From positions 1-64,000 of the forward strand of contig CADEGF010000003.1 of the NCBI GenBank assembly GCA_902826815.1: a DNA stretch of 64,000 nucleotides. Direction: 5' to 3'. The DNA is from an uncultured Mycobacteriaceae bacterium. GTDB lineage: Bacteria > Actinomycetota > Actinomycetes > Mycobacteriales > Mycobacteriaceae. The translations under genes were made by a program, and so were the position numbers. The notes beneath the pieces are model-generated. The model did no database searches. It was not told the DNA's origin and saw only the letters and a program-made list of their open reading frames with translations. Of the stretch, positions 57,904 to 64,000 are shown one piece after another (the first letter of the stretch is position 1; the number at the start of each line of letters is the position of its first letter).

Positions 57904-58466
57904 AGAAGCCCACCGAGGAGGCCGCCGCCGCCGTTCTCGCCTGTTCGCGGGCCTTGGTTCGGGAACGGTGCACGCGGCTCCGGCGCGACGCTGATGGGCG
58001 CCCTTGTGGTCGGCGAATTCGTGACGCCGCCCTTGGGTTCACGGGGTGACGGCGCCTGCGTCGGTTGCGGCTCAGGCACAGCCTGCTGCGTGGGCACGGG
58101 CTCGACCGTTTCGGGTGCCTCGGTGTCTACTTCCGTGGGCGCAGGTGGCGCCATGGTGGGCGGTTGGCTGGGGACGTTGGCCACCGTTGTGGGCCGCGGA
58201 GTTGGGTCGACCGGAGGATCGACAGGCCTCTGCGGTTGATTGGGCTGCTGCAACAGCAACACCGCCACCACCGCAACGGCGCCGAGTGATGCGAGGACGA
58301 ACGCGGCAAACGCCATCCGCACCGGCGATGCGCTACGCGGTTCCTCTTTATCGGGCGCGCTACTTGACCGCCCCTTGTCAGCGTCGGTGTCGTGCACCGA
58401 CTCCTCGACGTCAAGGGGCTCGAAGAGATAGTCGAACCGACTGGAGAGGCTGTCCTCTCTCGGCAT
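57900..58466 (-). CDS. Single-pass proline-rich membrane protein
   Basis: The 188-residue protein has an acidic N-terminus of about 50 residues, one membrane segment (MAFAAFVLASLGAVAVVAVL) and a Pro/Thr-rich external part (PTPRPTTVANVPSQPPTMAP) ending in a Gly-rich GGGGLLGGLL. It overlaps the PaaK-like gene by ATGA. There is no recognised domain. It resembles the protein encoded at 52795 in layout but not in sequence. Confidence 0.72.
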   Translation of the reverse strand: MPREDSLSSRFDYLFEPLDVEESVHDTDADKGRSSSAPDKEEPRSASPVRMAFAAFVLASLGAVAVVAVLLLQQPNQPQRPVDPPVDPTPRPTTVANVPSQPPTMAPPAPTEVDTEAPETVEPVPTQQAVPEPQPTQAPSPREPKGGVTNSPTTRAPISVAPEPRAPFPNQGPRTGENGGGGLLGGLL

Positions 58467-58508
58467 GGGGCGATGGTACAGGCGGCGGTATGTAGCGGTG
58501 CGCGGATC

Positions 58509-59135
58509 TCAACCGGCCGCGTTCGGCAGGAGCGCCGGACATTTGCCGTCCTTGTCGACCGCGAGTTCGAAGTGCCAGATCTCGTTCGCGTAGATCTGGC
58601 ACAGCCCGAAACGGGATCCGTTGCGGATCATCCAGGTATCGGCTTCGACCGGGCCGACGTCGACGGCCTTGCCGACGACATGATGCGAGGTGTCGGGTGA
58701 GGCGACGAACTCCCGGGCGGCCTCCACACCCCCGTAGGTCCGCACGCCATCGTCGAACAGCCGCTGTTGAAAGCCCTTGGTCCGCCAACCCGATGTGATC
58801 TCCACCTCGATGCCGTCGCCTTTGGCGCTGCGGGCCGCGTTCTGGATGGCGGTGAGCAGTGCTGGATCCAGCCACGCGATCACCGGGTTCGTGGCATCGA
58901 ACGGCGAAAGGGTCCGGCCATCGGGGAGATAGCCGCCGATGGTGTCGGTGGCGGCGCGCCCGATCGAGAACTCCTCGCCGTCGGGCGCAGGCCCGTTCGT
59001 CAGTTGGGCTGCTGGTGCGGTCATGGGCCTACTGCCCGCCGCCTGTGTTGGCGCCGTTGTCGGGTTCGGCGATGCGCAGGCGCCGAGCAACACAGTCAGC
59101 CCGATGCCTGCGACCGTCATCCTCCGCAGCGGCAT
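58509..59135 (-). CDS. VanY-like D-Ala-D-Ala carboxypeptidase lipoprotein (M15B)
   Basis: The 208-residue protein has a lipoprotein signal (lipobox LGAC at about 17-20) and an M15B peptidase domain. ITSGWRTKGFQQRLFDDG and the SPDTSHHVVGKAVDVGP motif carry the zinc His and Asp; EIWHFEL has the third zinc ligand and the catalytic Glu nearby. It trims D-Ala from peptidoglycan stem peptides outside the membrane. The start is the ATG at 59135, back to back with the phosphodiesterase-like gene (28-bp divergent gap). Confidence 0.87.
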   Translation of the reverse strand: MPLRRMTVAGIGLTVLLGACASPNPTTAPTQAAGSRPMTAPAAQLTNGPAPDGEEFSIGRAATDTIGGYLPDGRTLSPFDATNPVIAWLDPALLTAIQNAARSAKGDGIEVEITSGWRTKGFQQRLFDDGVRTYGGVEAAREFVASPDTSHHVVGKAVDVGPVEADTWMIRNGSRFGLCQIYANEIWHFELAVDKDGKCPALLPNAAG

Positions 59136-59163
59136 AGAGCAAACAATATGGCAGGCTCGCGGT

Positions 59164-60300
59164 GTGGACCTGCCGCAGCCGGACCCGAACACTCCCCATC
59201 TCGCCGATGTGGTGCCATCAGTGCTGGCGGCGATGGGTGTGGCCGGGTTCGAATCCGTTATCGACCTGCCCGGTGAAATACACGGCGCGTGCGTCCTGCT
59301 GATCGACGGCCTCGGTGCGGAACTTCTCGACGCGCATGCCGACGACGCGCCCGTGATGGCGGAGCTTCGCGGCCGGACTCTGCAGGCCGGCTTCCCGTCG
59401 ACCACCGTGGCCGGGCTGGCCGCCGTGGGCACAGGCTGCCGGTCCGGCGAACACGGAATGGTCGGTATGTCGTTTCGGCTACCCGGCGTCGGCGTCATCA
59501 ACGCGCTGCGATGGCGCCCGCACCCGTGGGGCGACGATCTCCGCAAGACCGCACCGCCGGAACAGGTGCAACAAATGGCCACCACCTTTGAGCGGGCGGC
59601 TTCGGCGGGTATTGCGGTGAACGTGGTGTCCGGCGCGGAGTTCAGCGGTTCCGGCCTGACCCGCGCGGTCCTGCGCGGCGGCCGCTACGTCGGGGTCCAG
59701 GCGCTCGGCGATCTGGGCGTAGGCGTTCGCTCCGCTGTCGCCGGAGGCGGGTTCTGCTACGGCTACCACGGCGAAGTCGATCTGCTCGGCCATCTCTACG
59801 GTCCCGGCTCGCCCGCGTGGAGGTTACAACTGCGGGAGGTCGACCGGTTGGTCGAATCCGTGGTCGAGGGGCTGCCGCCCGGCGGACTGCTCGCGATCGT
59901 CGCCGACCACGGCATGGTGGCCGCAGGCGAAGACGTCGCCGTTGATATCGACGAGTGCGCGGCTCTCCTCGATGGAGTGGCCGCGATCGGCGGAGAGCCA
60001 CGGGCCCGCCACATCTATATAGAGGACGGCGCCGCAGCAGCGGTGCTCGCCGCGTGGCGGGAGACGCTCACAGATCGTGCGTGGGTGGTGTCGCGTGACG
60101 AAGCGATCGCCGCAGGCTGGTTCGGCGGGCCGGTTCGCGACGACGTCCGGATGCGCATCGGCGATATCGTCGCCGCCGCACGCGGCACGGCGACGATGGT
60201 GCGGCGCACCGTGGAGCCGCTTGAGTCGTCACTCGTCGGTCACCACGGTTCTCTCACGAGTGCCGAGCAGAGCATTCCTCTATTGCTCGCCTACGGCTGA
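59164..60300 (+). CDS. Alkaline-phosphatase-superfamily phosphodiesterase (NPP type)
   Basis: The 378-residue protein has CVLLIDGLGAELLDAH (first metal Asp), the Thr nucleophile block FPSTTVAGLAAVGTG, IVADHGMVAAGEDV (metal Asp-His) and the final metal His in LVGHHGSLTS. This is the nucleotide pyrophosphatase/phosphodiesterase branch of the alkaline phosphatase superfamily. No signal peptide is visible from GTG 59164. It cleaves phosphodiesters or pyrophosphates; the substrate is open. The 3' end overlaps the convergent ArsR gene by 10 bp. Confidence 0.87.
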   Translation: MDLPQPDPNTPHLADVVPSVLAAMGVAGFESVIDLPGEIHGACVLLIDGLGAELLDAHADDAPVMAELRGRTLQAGFPSTTVAGLAAVGTGCRSGEHGMVGMSFRLPGVGVINALRWRPHPWGDDLRKTAPPEQVQQMATTFERAASAGIAVNVVSGAEFSGSGLTRAVLRGGRYVGVQALGDLGVGVRSAVAGGGFCYGYHGEVDLLGHLYGPGSPAWRLQLREVDRLVESVVEGLPPGGLLAIVADHGMVAAGEDVAVDIDECAALLDGVAAIGGEPRARHIYIEDGAAAAVLAAWRETLTDRAWVVSRDEAIAAGWFGGPVRDDVRMRIGDIVAAARGTATMVRRTVEPLESSLVGHHGSLTSAEQSIPLLLAYG

Positions 60301-60608
60301 TTCACCGCGTCGTGCCAGATCGTCTGAGGATGTGACGGCCGTGCGGGCGCATCGCCGTACTGCTGGATCCAGCGCTGGGCGATGTCCAGCAGCGGGTCGG
60401 CGTTGATGTAGTGCAGCTTCTCTCTACCCCGCCGCTCCGCGGTCACGAGATTGGCGGCCTCGAGGACCGCAACGTGCTTACTCACCGACTGACGCGCCGT
60501 CGTCAGGACTGCGCACAGCTCGCGCAGGCTCTGCCCGGACCTCTCGGTCAGGCTGTCGAGTAGCCGTCGCCGGCTCGGATCGGCGAGCGCGCGGAATACC
60601 TCGTCCAC
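60291..60608 (-). CDS. ArsR-family transcriptional regulator
   Basis: The 105-residue protein starts with GTG 60608 (DEVFRALADPSRRRLLDSLT), followed by LRELCAVLTTARQSVSKHVA and VLEAANLVTAERRGREKLHY, a full ArsR winged helix without metal-binding Cys. The ending IAQRWIQQYGD is typical of the SRPBCC-linked subgroup, yet no such partner is adjacent. Two tandem dyads just upstream of its start (60629-60646 and 60659-60674) suggest autoregulation. Confidence 0.86.
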   Translation of the reverse strand: MDEVFRALADPSRRRLLDSLTERSGQSLRELCAVLTTARQSVSKHVAVLEAANLVTAERRGREKLHYINADPLLDIAQRWIQQYGDAPARPSHPQTIWHDAVNQP

Positions 60609-60628
60609 CCGGCCATTTTGTCACATTA

Positions 60629-60674
60629 GGCAGCCAACGGGCTGCCTGTGCTCAAAATGCAGCCGAATGGCTGC
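60629..60674. promoter_or_regulatory. Tandem operator dyads upstream of the ArsR gene
   Basis: GGCAGCC-AACG-GGCTGCC (60629-60646) and GCAGCC-GAAT-GGCTGC (60659-60674) are two perfect dyads with the same half-site and a 4-nt centre. Their centres are about 29 bp apart, close to three helical turns. The first overlaps the likely -10 box (TAATGT on the minus strand) of the ArsR gene. They look like cooperative ArsR operators. Confidence 0.7.
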
Positions 60675-60921
60675 TTATCGGTGGTCAAGACACGTTCTTT
60701 GCTAGAACTGCAGGTTTGCGTAACGAATGCCCGCCTGCCGAGGTGTGGACGATCAACGTAGATGCGCGAAATTAATCCACGTAGCACAGCGAATCTTGAA
60801 AAATGATTGATACCAATGCATTTCCACCGCGCACATCGTTCTTGCCAACACACGCCCCGAGATCGGGTCCAATGAAATCCCTTGTATTGCAATACTGTTC
60901 AAATAACGCACAAAGTGAAAG
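60675..60921. other. AT-richer non-coding region before the NlpC/P60 gene
   Basis: This stretch is clearly lower in GC than the rest of the window and shows no protein-coding pattern in either strand. It contains the inverted repeat GTTCT-TTGCT-AGAAC (60694-60708). It probably holds the promoter of the gene at 60922 and may derive from recent transfer; a small RNA is possible but unsupported. Confidence 0.45.
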
Positions 60922-61659
60922 ATGCCACTGCATAAGCGAGTTGTGAAGGGCATCACAGAATTTCAGGGTGCAACTACAGCTCTGTTAACGTCCATCGTCA
61001 TGTTTGCTGTCGCTACCGCATCCCTGTTGACGCTCGTGCAGCAGCTGTCGGGAACGCCCTACATTTCGGGTGGGAACTCCGCAGCCGGCACTGACTGCTC
61101 GGGCCTGGTCTCCTTCGTGACCAACGCCGCCACCGGCCGACCGATCTACGGCGGTCGGTTCAATACCGGCAATATCGAAGGCGCTCTCAAGGCGAGAGGC
61201 TTCCAGTACGGGACCAAGCCCGGCGCCCTCAACGTCGGCTGGAATGGCGGCCACACGGCCGCCACGCTGCCCGACGGAACTCCCGTCTCGTCCGGCGAGG
61301 GCGGCGGAGTGAAGGTCGGCGGAGGCGGCGCATACCAAAAGCAGTTCTCCCGGCACATGTACCTCGATATGGCGCCCGCCGACGCGGCGCCTGCCCCGGA
61401 CGCGCCGCCGCCGCCCGACGTGCTGCCGCCTCCTCCAGGAGCGCCGCTGCCGCCCGAGGGCGTCATCGTCCCGGTTGGCCTTGACGCACCACTGCCGCCG
61501 CCGCCCGGAGCCCCCATGCCTCCTCCCCCAGGAGAGCTGCCGCCGCCTCCCGATGCGCCGATGCCGCCGCCGCCCGGAGCCCCGGTGCCGCCGCCCCCGC
61601 CAGGAGCCGAGCTGCCCCCGCCGCCCGGGGCACCGGTACCGCCGCCCGTCGCCGCATAA
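60922..61659 (+). CDS. NlpC/P60-like exported protein with proline-rich tail
   Basis: The 245-residue protein has a signal or anchor segment (LLTSIVMFAVATASLLTLV). A domain of about 120 residues with AAGTDCSGLVSFVTNAATG (catalytic-type Cys) and WNGGHTAATLPDGTP (catalytic-type His) resembles NlpC/P60 peptidoglycan peptidases. The last 90 residues are repeated PPPPGAP-type units. Unlike RipD, the Cys and His are kept, so it may be an active hydrolase. GTGAAAG precedes the ATG weakly. It sits after an AT-richer gap. Confidence 0.75.
   Translation: MPLHKRVVKGITEFQGATTALLTSIVMFAVATASLLTLVQQLSGTPYISGGNSAAGTDCSGLVSFVTNAATGRPIYGGRFNTGNIEGALKARGFQYGTKPGALNVGWNGGHTAATLPDGTPVSSGEGGGVKVGGGGAYQKQFSRHMYLDMAPADAAPAPDAPPPPDVLPPPPGAPLPPEGVIVPVGLDAPLPPPPGAPMPPPPGELPPPPDAPMPPPPGAPVPPPPPGAELPPPPGAPVPPPVAA
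61390..61655 (+). repeat. In-gene proline-rich tandem repeats
   Basis: Imperfect units coding PPPPGAPxP or PPPPxxPMP repeat about eight times at the 3' end of the gene starting at 60922. The DNA is a run of similar 21- to 30-bp units, prone to slippage. In the protein it is likely an extended wall-spanning segment. Confidence 0.7.
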
Positions 61660-61915
61660 GCGACCTCGCCGGTGGCGGCCCATTGCGGCCGCATGTGTGG
61701 CGAACTCACAGCGGTTTGGCCGCCGGCACACGTTGCGACGTCACGCGATGACACCTGATTGCCCGAAGGGCGGCCAGTGCATTCGCGTTGCGTAGCCACG
61801 CACAAGCTGATTGGACTTCCCGTATGAACGCGGGTGAGGGTCCGTCAATCCCGTAACCGCGTCGTGCAGAATGGTCAACGCGCCGGAAATGGCTTACAGC
61901 TTGTGACGATGCTGC

Positions 61916-62551
61916 ATGACGGGAGCAACCTTGGTCACCAATTCTGTGACTACACCAGGTCGGTTGCATTCCGGAGGCAGGCACCGAAAACAACCCCTGC
62001 ACCGTAAAGAGGTTGTAGCGCAACGGGCTTCGGTGGCCAGACGCATCGCCGTAGGTGCGGCCGCGGCCGTGACGATCGCAGTGCTCGCCTGCGCCGGGCT
62101 GATCGCGAAATGGGCGACTGACGATTCGATCCCCGTCGCAGACGCCGGGCGGTCCCCGTCGGAAACCGTGCCGGTCCAGCAGCAGCCCAACGACGTAGGT
62201 GAAGCGGTGCCCATGACCGCGGCCCCTGCGCCCTTCCCGTCCGATGACAGAGGATTCATCGATTCGTCGGCCCGCTGCCACGGCGGTCAACCCGCGTATG
62301 CAATCGGCCGTACCCCGGGATCGCTTGTCGTGATCTGCGGTGAGGAAACCGGGCAGTACGAATATCTGGGTGTGCGATTGAGCGATGCGGCCGTGTTGCG
62401 TACGAATGCCCAAACCGATTCCACACGTTCATTTGTCGCCCGCAAGTCAGGAGTTCTCTACGCGGTGTCTCCGACGGAGTTGAAGGTGACTGCCGGCAGC
62501 ACGGTGATCAAGCAAGAGCCGATGATCGAGTACCGCGAGGTGGCCCGGTAG
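61916..62551 (+). CDS. Membrane-anchored protein of unknown function
   Basis: The 211-residue protein has a basic N-terminus of about 40 residues, one membrane segment (RIAVGAAAAVTIAVLACAGL) and an external domain with two Cys (SSARCHGGQPAYAIGRTPGS, LVVICGEETGQYEYLGV) and a mostly strand pattern to the end. No characterised family is recognised. It stands alone, convergent with the DUF4333 lipoprotein gene 6 bp away. Confidence 0.7.
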   Translation: MTGATLVTNSVTTPGRLHSGGRHRKQPLHRKEVVAQRASVARRIAVGAAAAVTIAVLACAGLIAKWATDDSIPVADAGRSPSETVPVQQQPNDVGEAVPMTAAPAPFPSDDRGFIDSSARCHGGQPAYAIGRTPGSLVVICGEETGQYEYLGVRLSDAAVLRTNAQTDSTRSFVARKSGVLYAVSPTELKVTAGSTVIKQEPMIEYREVAR

Positions 62552-62557
62552 GGAGGA

Positions 62558-62848
62558 TCAGCTGGGCTTGGATTTGACGTAGAACTCCACGTTGTCGCCG
62601 TCGACCTTCGTCACCTTCATGTGGGCGGTGTATTCCTTGCCCTCGGGTCCGGTGAATTTGCAGTCGAATTCGGTTCCGACCTCTGCGTCCACGCCGGACG
62701 GGCAGGACACATCGGTCGGCTTGAACTTGGTCTGCTTCGAGACGACGTCGACGACCGACTTCGCGGCGCCTTCGGGGTCGATCTTGGAACCGCATCCACT
62801 GAGGAAGAGGGCCGACAAAACCGCCAGGATCAGCAATGCGCGTCGCAT
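62558..62848 (-). CDS. DUF4333 lipoprotein
   Basis: The 96-residue protein starts at the ATG at 62848 with a lipobox (SGCG, Cys about residue 19). Its DUF4333 domain is IDPEGAAKSVVDVVSKQTKF, DVSCPSGVDAEVGTEFDCKF, with two Cys that probably pair. The open frame extends upstream to 62941 without coding character. DUF4333 proteins are small exported proteins common in mycobacteria, with no known activity. Confidence 0.83.
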   Translation of the reverse strand: MRRALLILAVLSALFLSGCGSKIDPEGAAKSVVDVVSKQTKFKPTDVSCPSGVDAEVGTEFDCKFTGPEGKEYTAHMKVTKVDGDNVEFYVKSKPS

Positions 62849-62973
62849 CGTCGCAGTATTGCAGATCAGTAGGTACGCGACCAACGACCCCGAACCGGCA
62901 ACGCGGTTACGCCGACCGCTCCGAGCGATACGATCGGACATGATCGTCGGTAGTCCGGCGAAAGGAGTCGGTC

Positions 62974-63348
62974 ATGGCAACGGACCTGACGCTTTACCTG
63001 AACGATCAGCCTGGCGAACTCGCCCGCATCGGTGACGTTCTCGGCAGAGCCGGAGCCAACATCGCCGGCCTGTGCGCGGTGTCCTGCGGTGGCGGACAGG
63101 CAGAGGTGCACATCCTTGTCGACGATGCGACCGCAGCCTTCGAAGCGCTACAGGGCGCGGGTATCAAGATCGCCGCAGAGCAGGAGGTGCTGGTGCTGTC
63201 GATCGAGGACCGGCCTGGCGCGCTGGGCGAGATCGCACATGAACTCGGCGCAGCCCGGGTGAATCTGACGATGGCCTACCTAGCCACCAATACCCGATTG
63301 GTACTCGGCGCCGATAACCTGGCCGAGGCGAAAGCCGCAGTCGGCTGA
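62974..63348 (+). CDS. Tandem ACT-domain protein
   Basis: The 124-residue protein consists of two ACT domains: LTLYLNDQPGELARIGDVLG with ANIAGLCAVSCG, and LVLSIEDRPGALGEIAHELG with RVNLTMAYLATN. ACT pairs bind amino acids and regulate enzymes; a free-standing pair may act as a sensor subunit. The neighbouring genes are unrelated, so the effector is unknown. Confidence 0.82.
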   Translation: MATDLTLYLNDQPGELARIGDVLGRAGANIAGLCAVSCGGGQAEVHILVDDATAAFEALQGAGIKIAAEQEVLVLSIEDRPGALGEIAHELGAARVNLTMAYLATNTRLVLGADNLAEAKAAVG

Positions 63349-63349
63349 G

Positions 63350-64000
63350 CTATTTGGCGCGCTGAGCCTGTTTGAGCCGCCCCTTGGCTTCCCTGACCCG
63401 CTCGGCTGCGGCACGGCCCGCCTGCTTCGCCGCAGCATAGGCGTCGTCGATCGCGGTCAGATTGCGCTCGGCCTCGTCGAGGCGCTGCCGCATCTCGTCG
63501 CGACGCAGCCGCGCCACGGCCAGATCCGTTTGCATCGCCGACAATTCGTCATCCGCGTCGGCCTTGGCCCGCTCGGCCGAGGCAAGCGCCGTCTTCGCGT
63601 CCTCGAGTTCGCGCTTGCGCTCACGACCGTCATCGATTCGTTCGACGTCAGGTTTCTCGCGGCTCTCGGTGGACTTCGATGCGCTTCTGCCGCTGCGCGC
63701 AGTGGTGGAAACCGCTGTGGTTGCACCGAAATCACCGAAGCCAGACCAGCGTTCGGCTTTGGTCAATCGGCCGAGCCGGTCGGCCACATCGGGGTCGGCG
63801 ACGGCAGCCTGCAGTGTCCCGGTGACATCGTCGCGCAAGGTCGCCGACGAGTTGGTCACGTCCGCGCCCTCGAGGGCGGCGCCGGCGAGTTCGTCGACCA
63901 GTGACCGCTGCTCGGCGGACAACTCCCTGATCGCCGCGCCGTCCATCGCGGCGTGCGCGGCGCGCAGTCTCTCCCCCAAATCGGCAAGCGAATGTTTGGC
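63350..64000 (-). CDS. Coiled-coil protein, cut by the right edge
   Basis: The minus-strand frame continues to the window end without a start (AKHSLADLGERLRAAHAAMD near the edge), so the gene is incomplete at its N-terminus. The visible 216 residues are Ala/Glu/Arg-rich, with a long heptad-like stretch (DAKTALASAERAKADADDEL, ARLRRDEMRQRLDEAERNLT) typical of coiled coils. The N-terminal part (LAGAALEGADVTNSSATLRD) is a separate helical module. The function is unknown. Confidence 0.72.
   Translation of the reverse strand, partial: AKHSLADLGERLRAAHAAMDGAAIRELSAEQRSLVDELAGAALEGADVTNSSATLRDDVTGTLQAAVADPDVADRLGRLTKAERWSGFGDFGATTAVSTTARSGRSASKSTESREKPDVERIDDGRERKRELEDAKTALASAERAKADADDELSAMQTDLAVARLRRDEMRQRLDEAERNLTAIDDAYAAAKQAGRAAAERVREAKGRLKQAQRAK

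Noticed and set aside
61390-61655. Regular short repeats that could suggest a CRISPR-like array
   Set aside because: They are coding repeats for Pro/Gly/Ala in one long frame, without spacers or conserved repeat length.
1-64000. tRNA, rRNA or tmRNA genes
   Set aside because: While reading I found no cloverleaf-type sequence with a CCA end or TTCGA loop in context, nor rRNA-like stretches. A tRNA search program was not available, so a missed tRNA cannot be excluded.

Overview
The window is high-GC DNA from an actinobacterium, most likely an environmental, fast-growing Mycobacterium (Mycolicibacterium type). The gene set supports this: a rifampin ADP-ribosyltransferase (arr), the catalytically degenerate NlpC/P60 protein RipD, the long isocitrate lyase (aceA2), a fatty-acyl-AMP ligase, a UfaA1-like methyltransferase, F420-linked oxidoreductases, DUF4333 and ACT-domain proteins, and many small secreted proline-rich proteins. 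Several genes also have TANNNT boxes 6-7 nt before the start codon, as expected for mycobacterial leaderless transcripts.

Layout. (1) 1-9.4 kb is an accessory, decaying stretch. It holds a possible insertion-sequence end at the left edge, a broken epoxide hydrolase, an intact RES-Xre toxin-antitoxin pair, a frameshifted SnoaL-like gene, a MarR-controlled epimerase/F420-type reductase operon, a VapB with a wrecked VapC, a MazF remnant, a serine hydrolase, a UfaA1-like methyltransferase, a second VapC remnant, an intact MazF pair and an acetyltransferase remnant. (2) 9.4-23.6 kb is mostly ordinary chromosome: MBL hydrolase, arr, an FKBP lipoprotein, two paralogous secreted proteins sharing an upstream 14-bp motif, an ABC-F ATPase, hrpA, an LLM oxidoreductase, a MOSC protein and an F420-type reductase. 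(3) 23.7-27.3 kb is a four-gene quaternary-amine osmoprotectant ABC transporter operon. (4) 29-32.4 kb holds two divergent three-gene operons (ArsR/SRPBCC/NYN and DUF899/DinB-like/DUF899) around a clear dyad. (5) 32.4-38.4 kb contains a quinone reductase with a cupin remnant, a LysR regulator, an N-acyl-D-amino-acid deacylase, and a Rieske oxygenase coupled to a TetR regulator with a perfect operator-like palindrome.

(6) 38.7-46.3 kb is the most intriguing block. A FAAL, an acyl-CoA-dehydrogenase-like flavoprotein and a PLP decarboxylase form one operon. It is divergent from a second adenylate-forming enzyme across two overlapping palindromes, and an archaeal-type prolyl-tRNA synthetase follows. 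This looks like a small uncharacterised lipid/amine pathway, possibly with a resistant or alternative ProRS next to it. (7) 46.3-64 kb holds a methyltransferase, an AraC regulator, RipD, an SDR, aceA2, a class I amidotransferase, malic enzyme, a PaaK-like ligase, a VanY-type peptidase, a phosphodiesterase-like protein, an ArsR gene with tandem operators, an NlpC/P60-like secreted protein with a proline-rich tail, and a coiled-coil protein cut by the right edge.

No rRNA, tRNA, CRISPR array or complete mobile element was seen. Functions are read from motifs and remembered family patterns; no database search was run.
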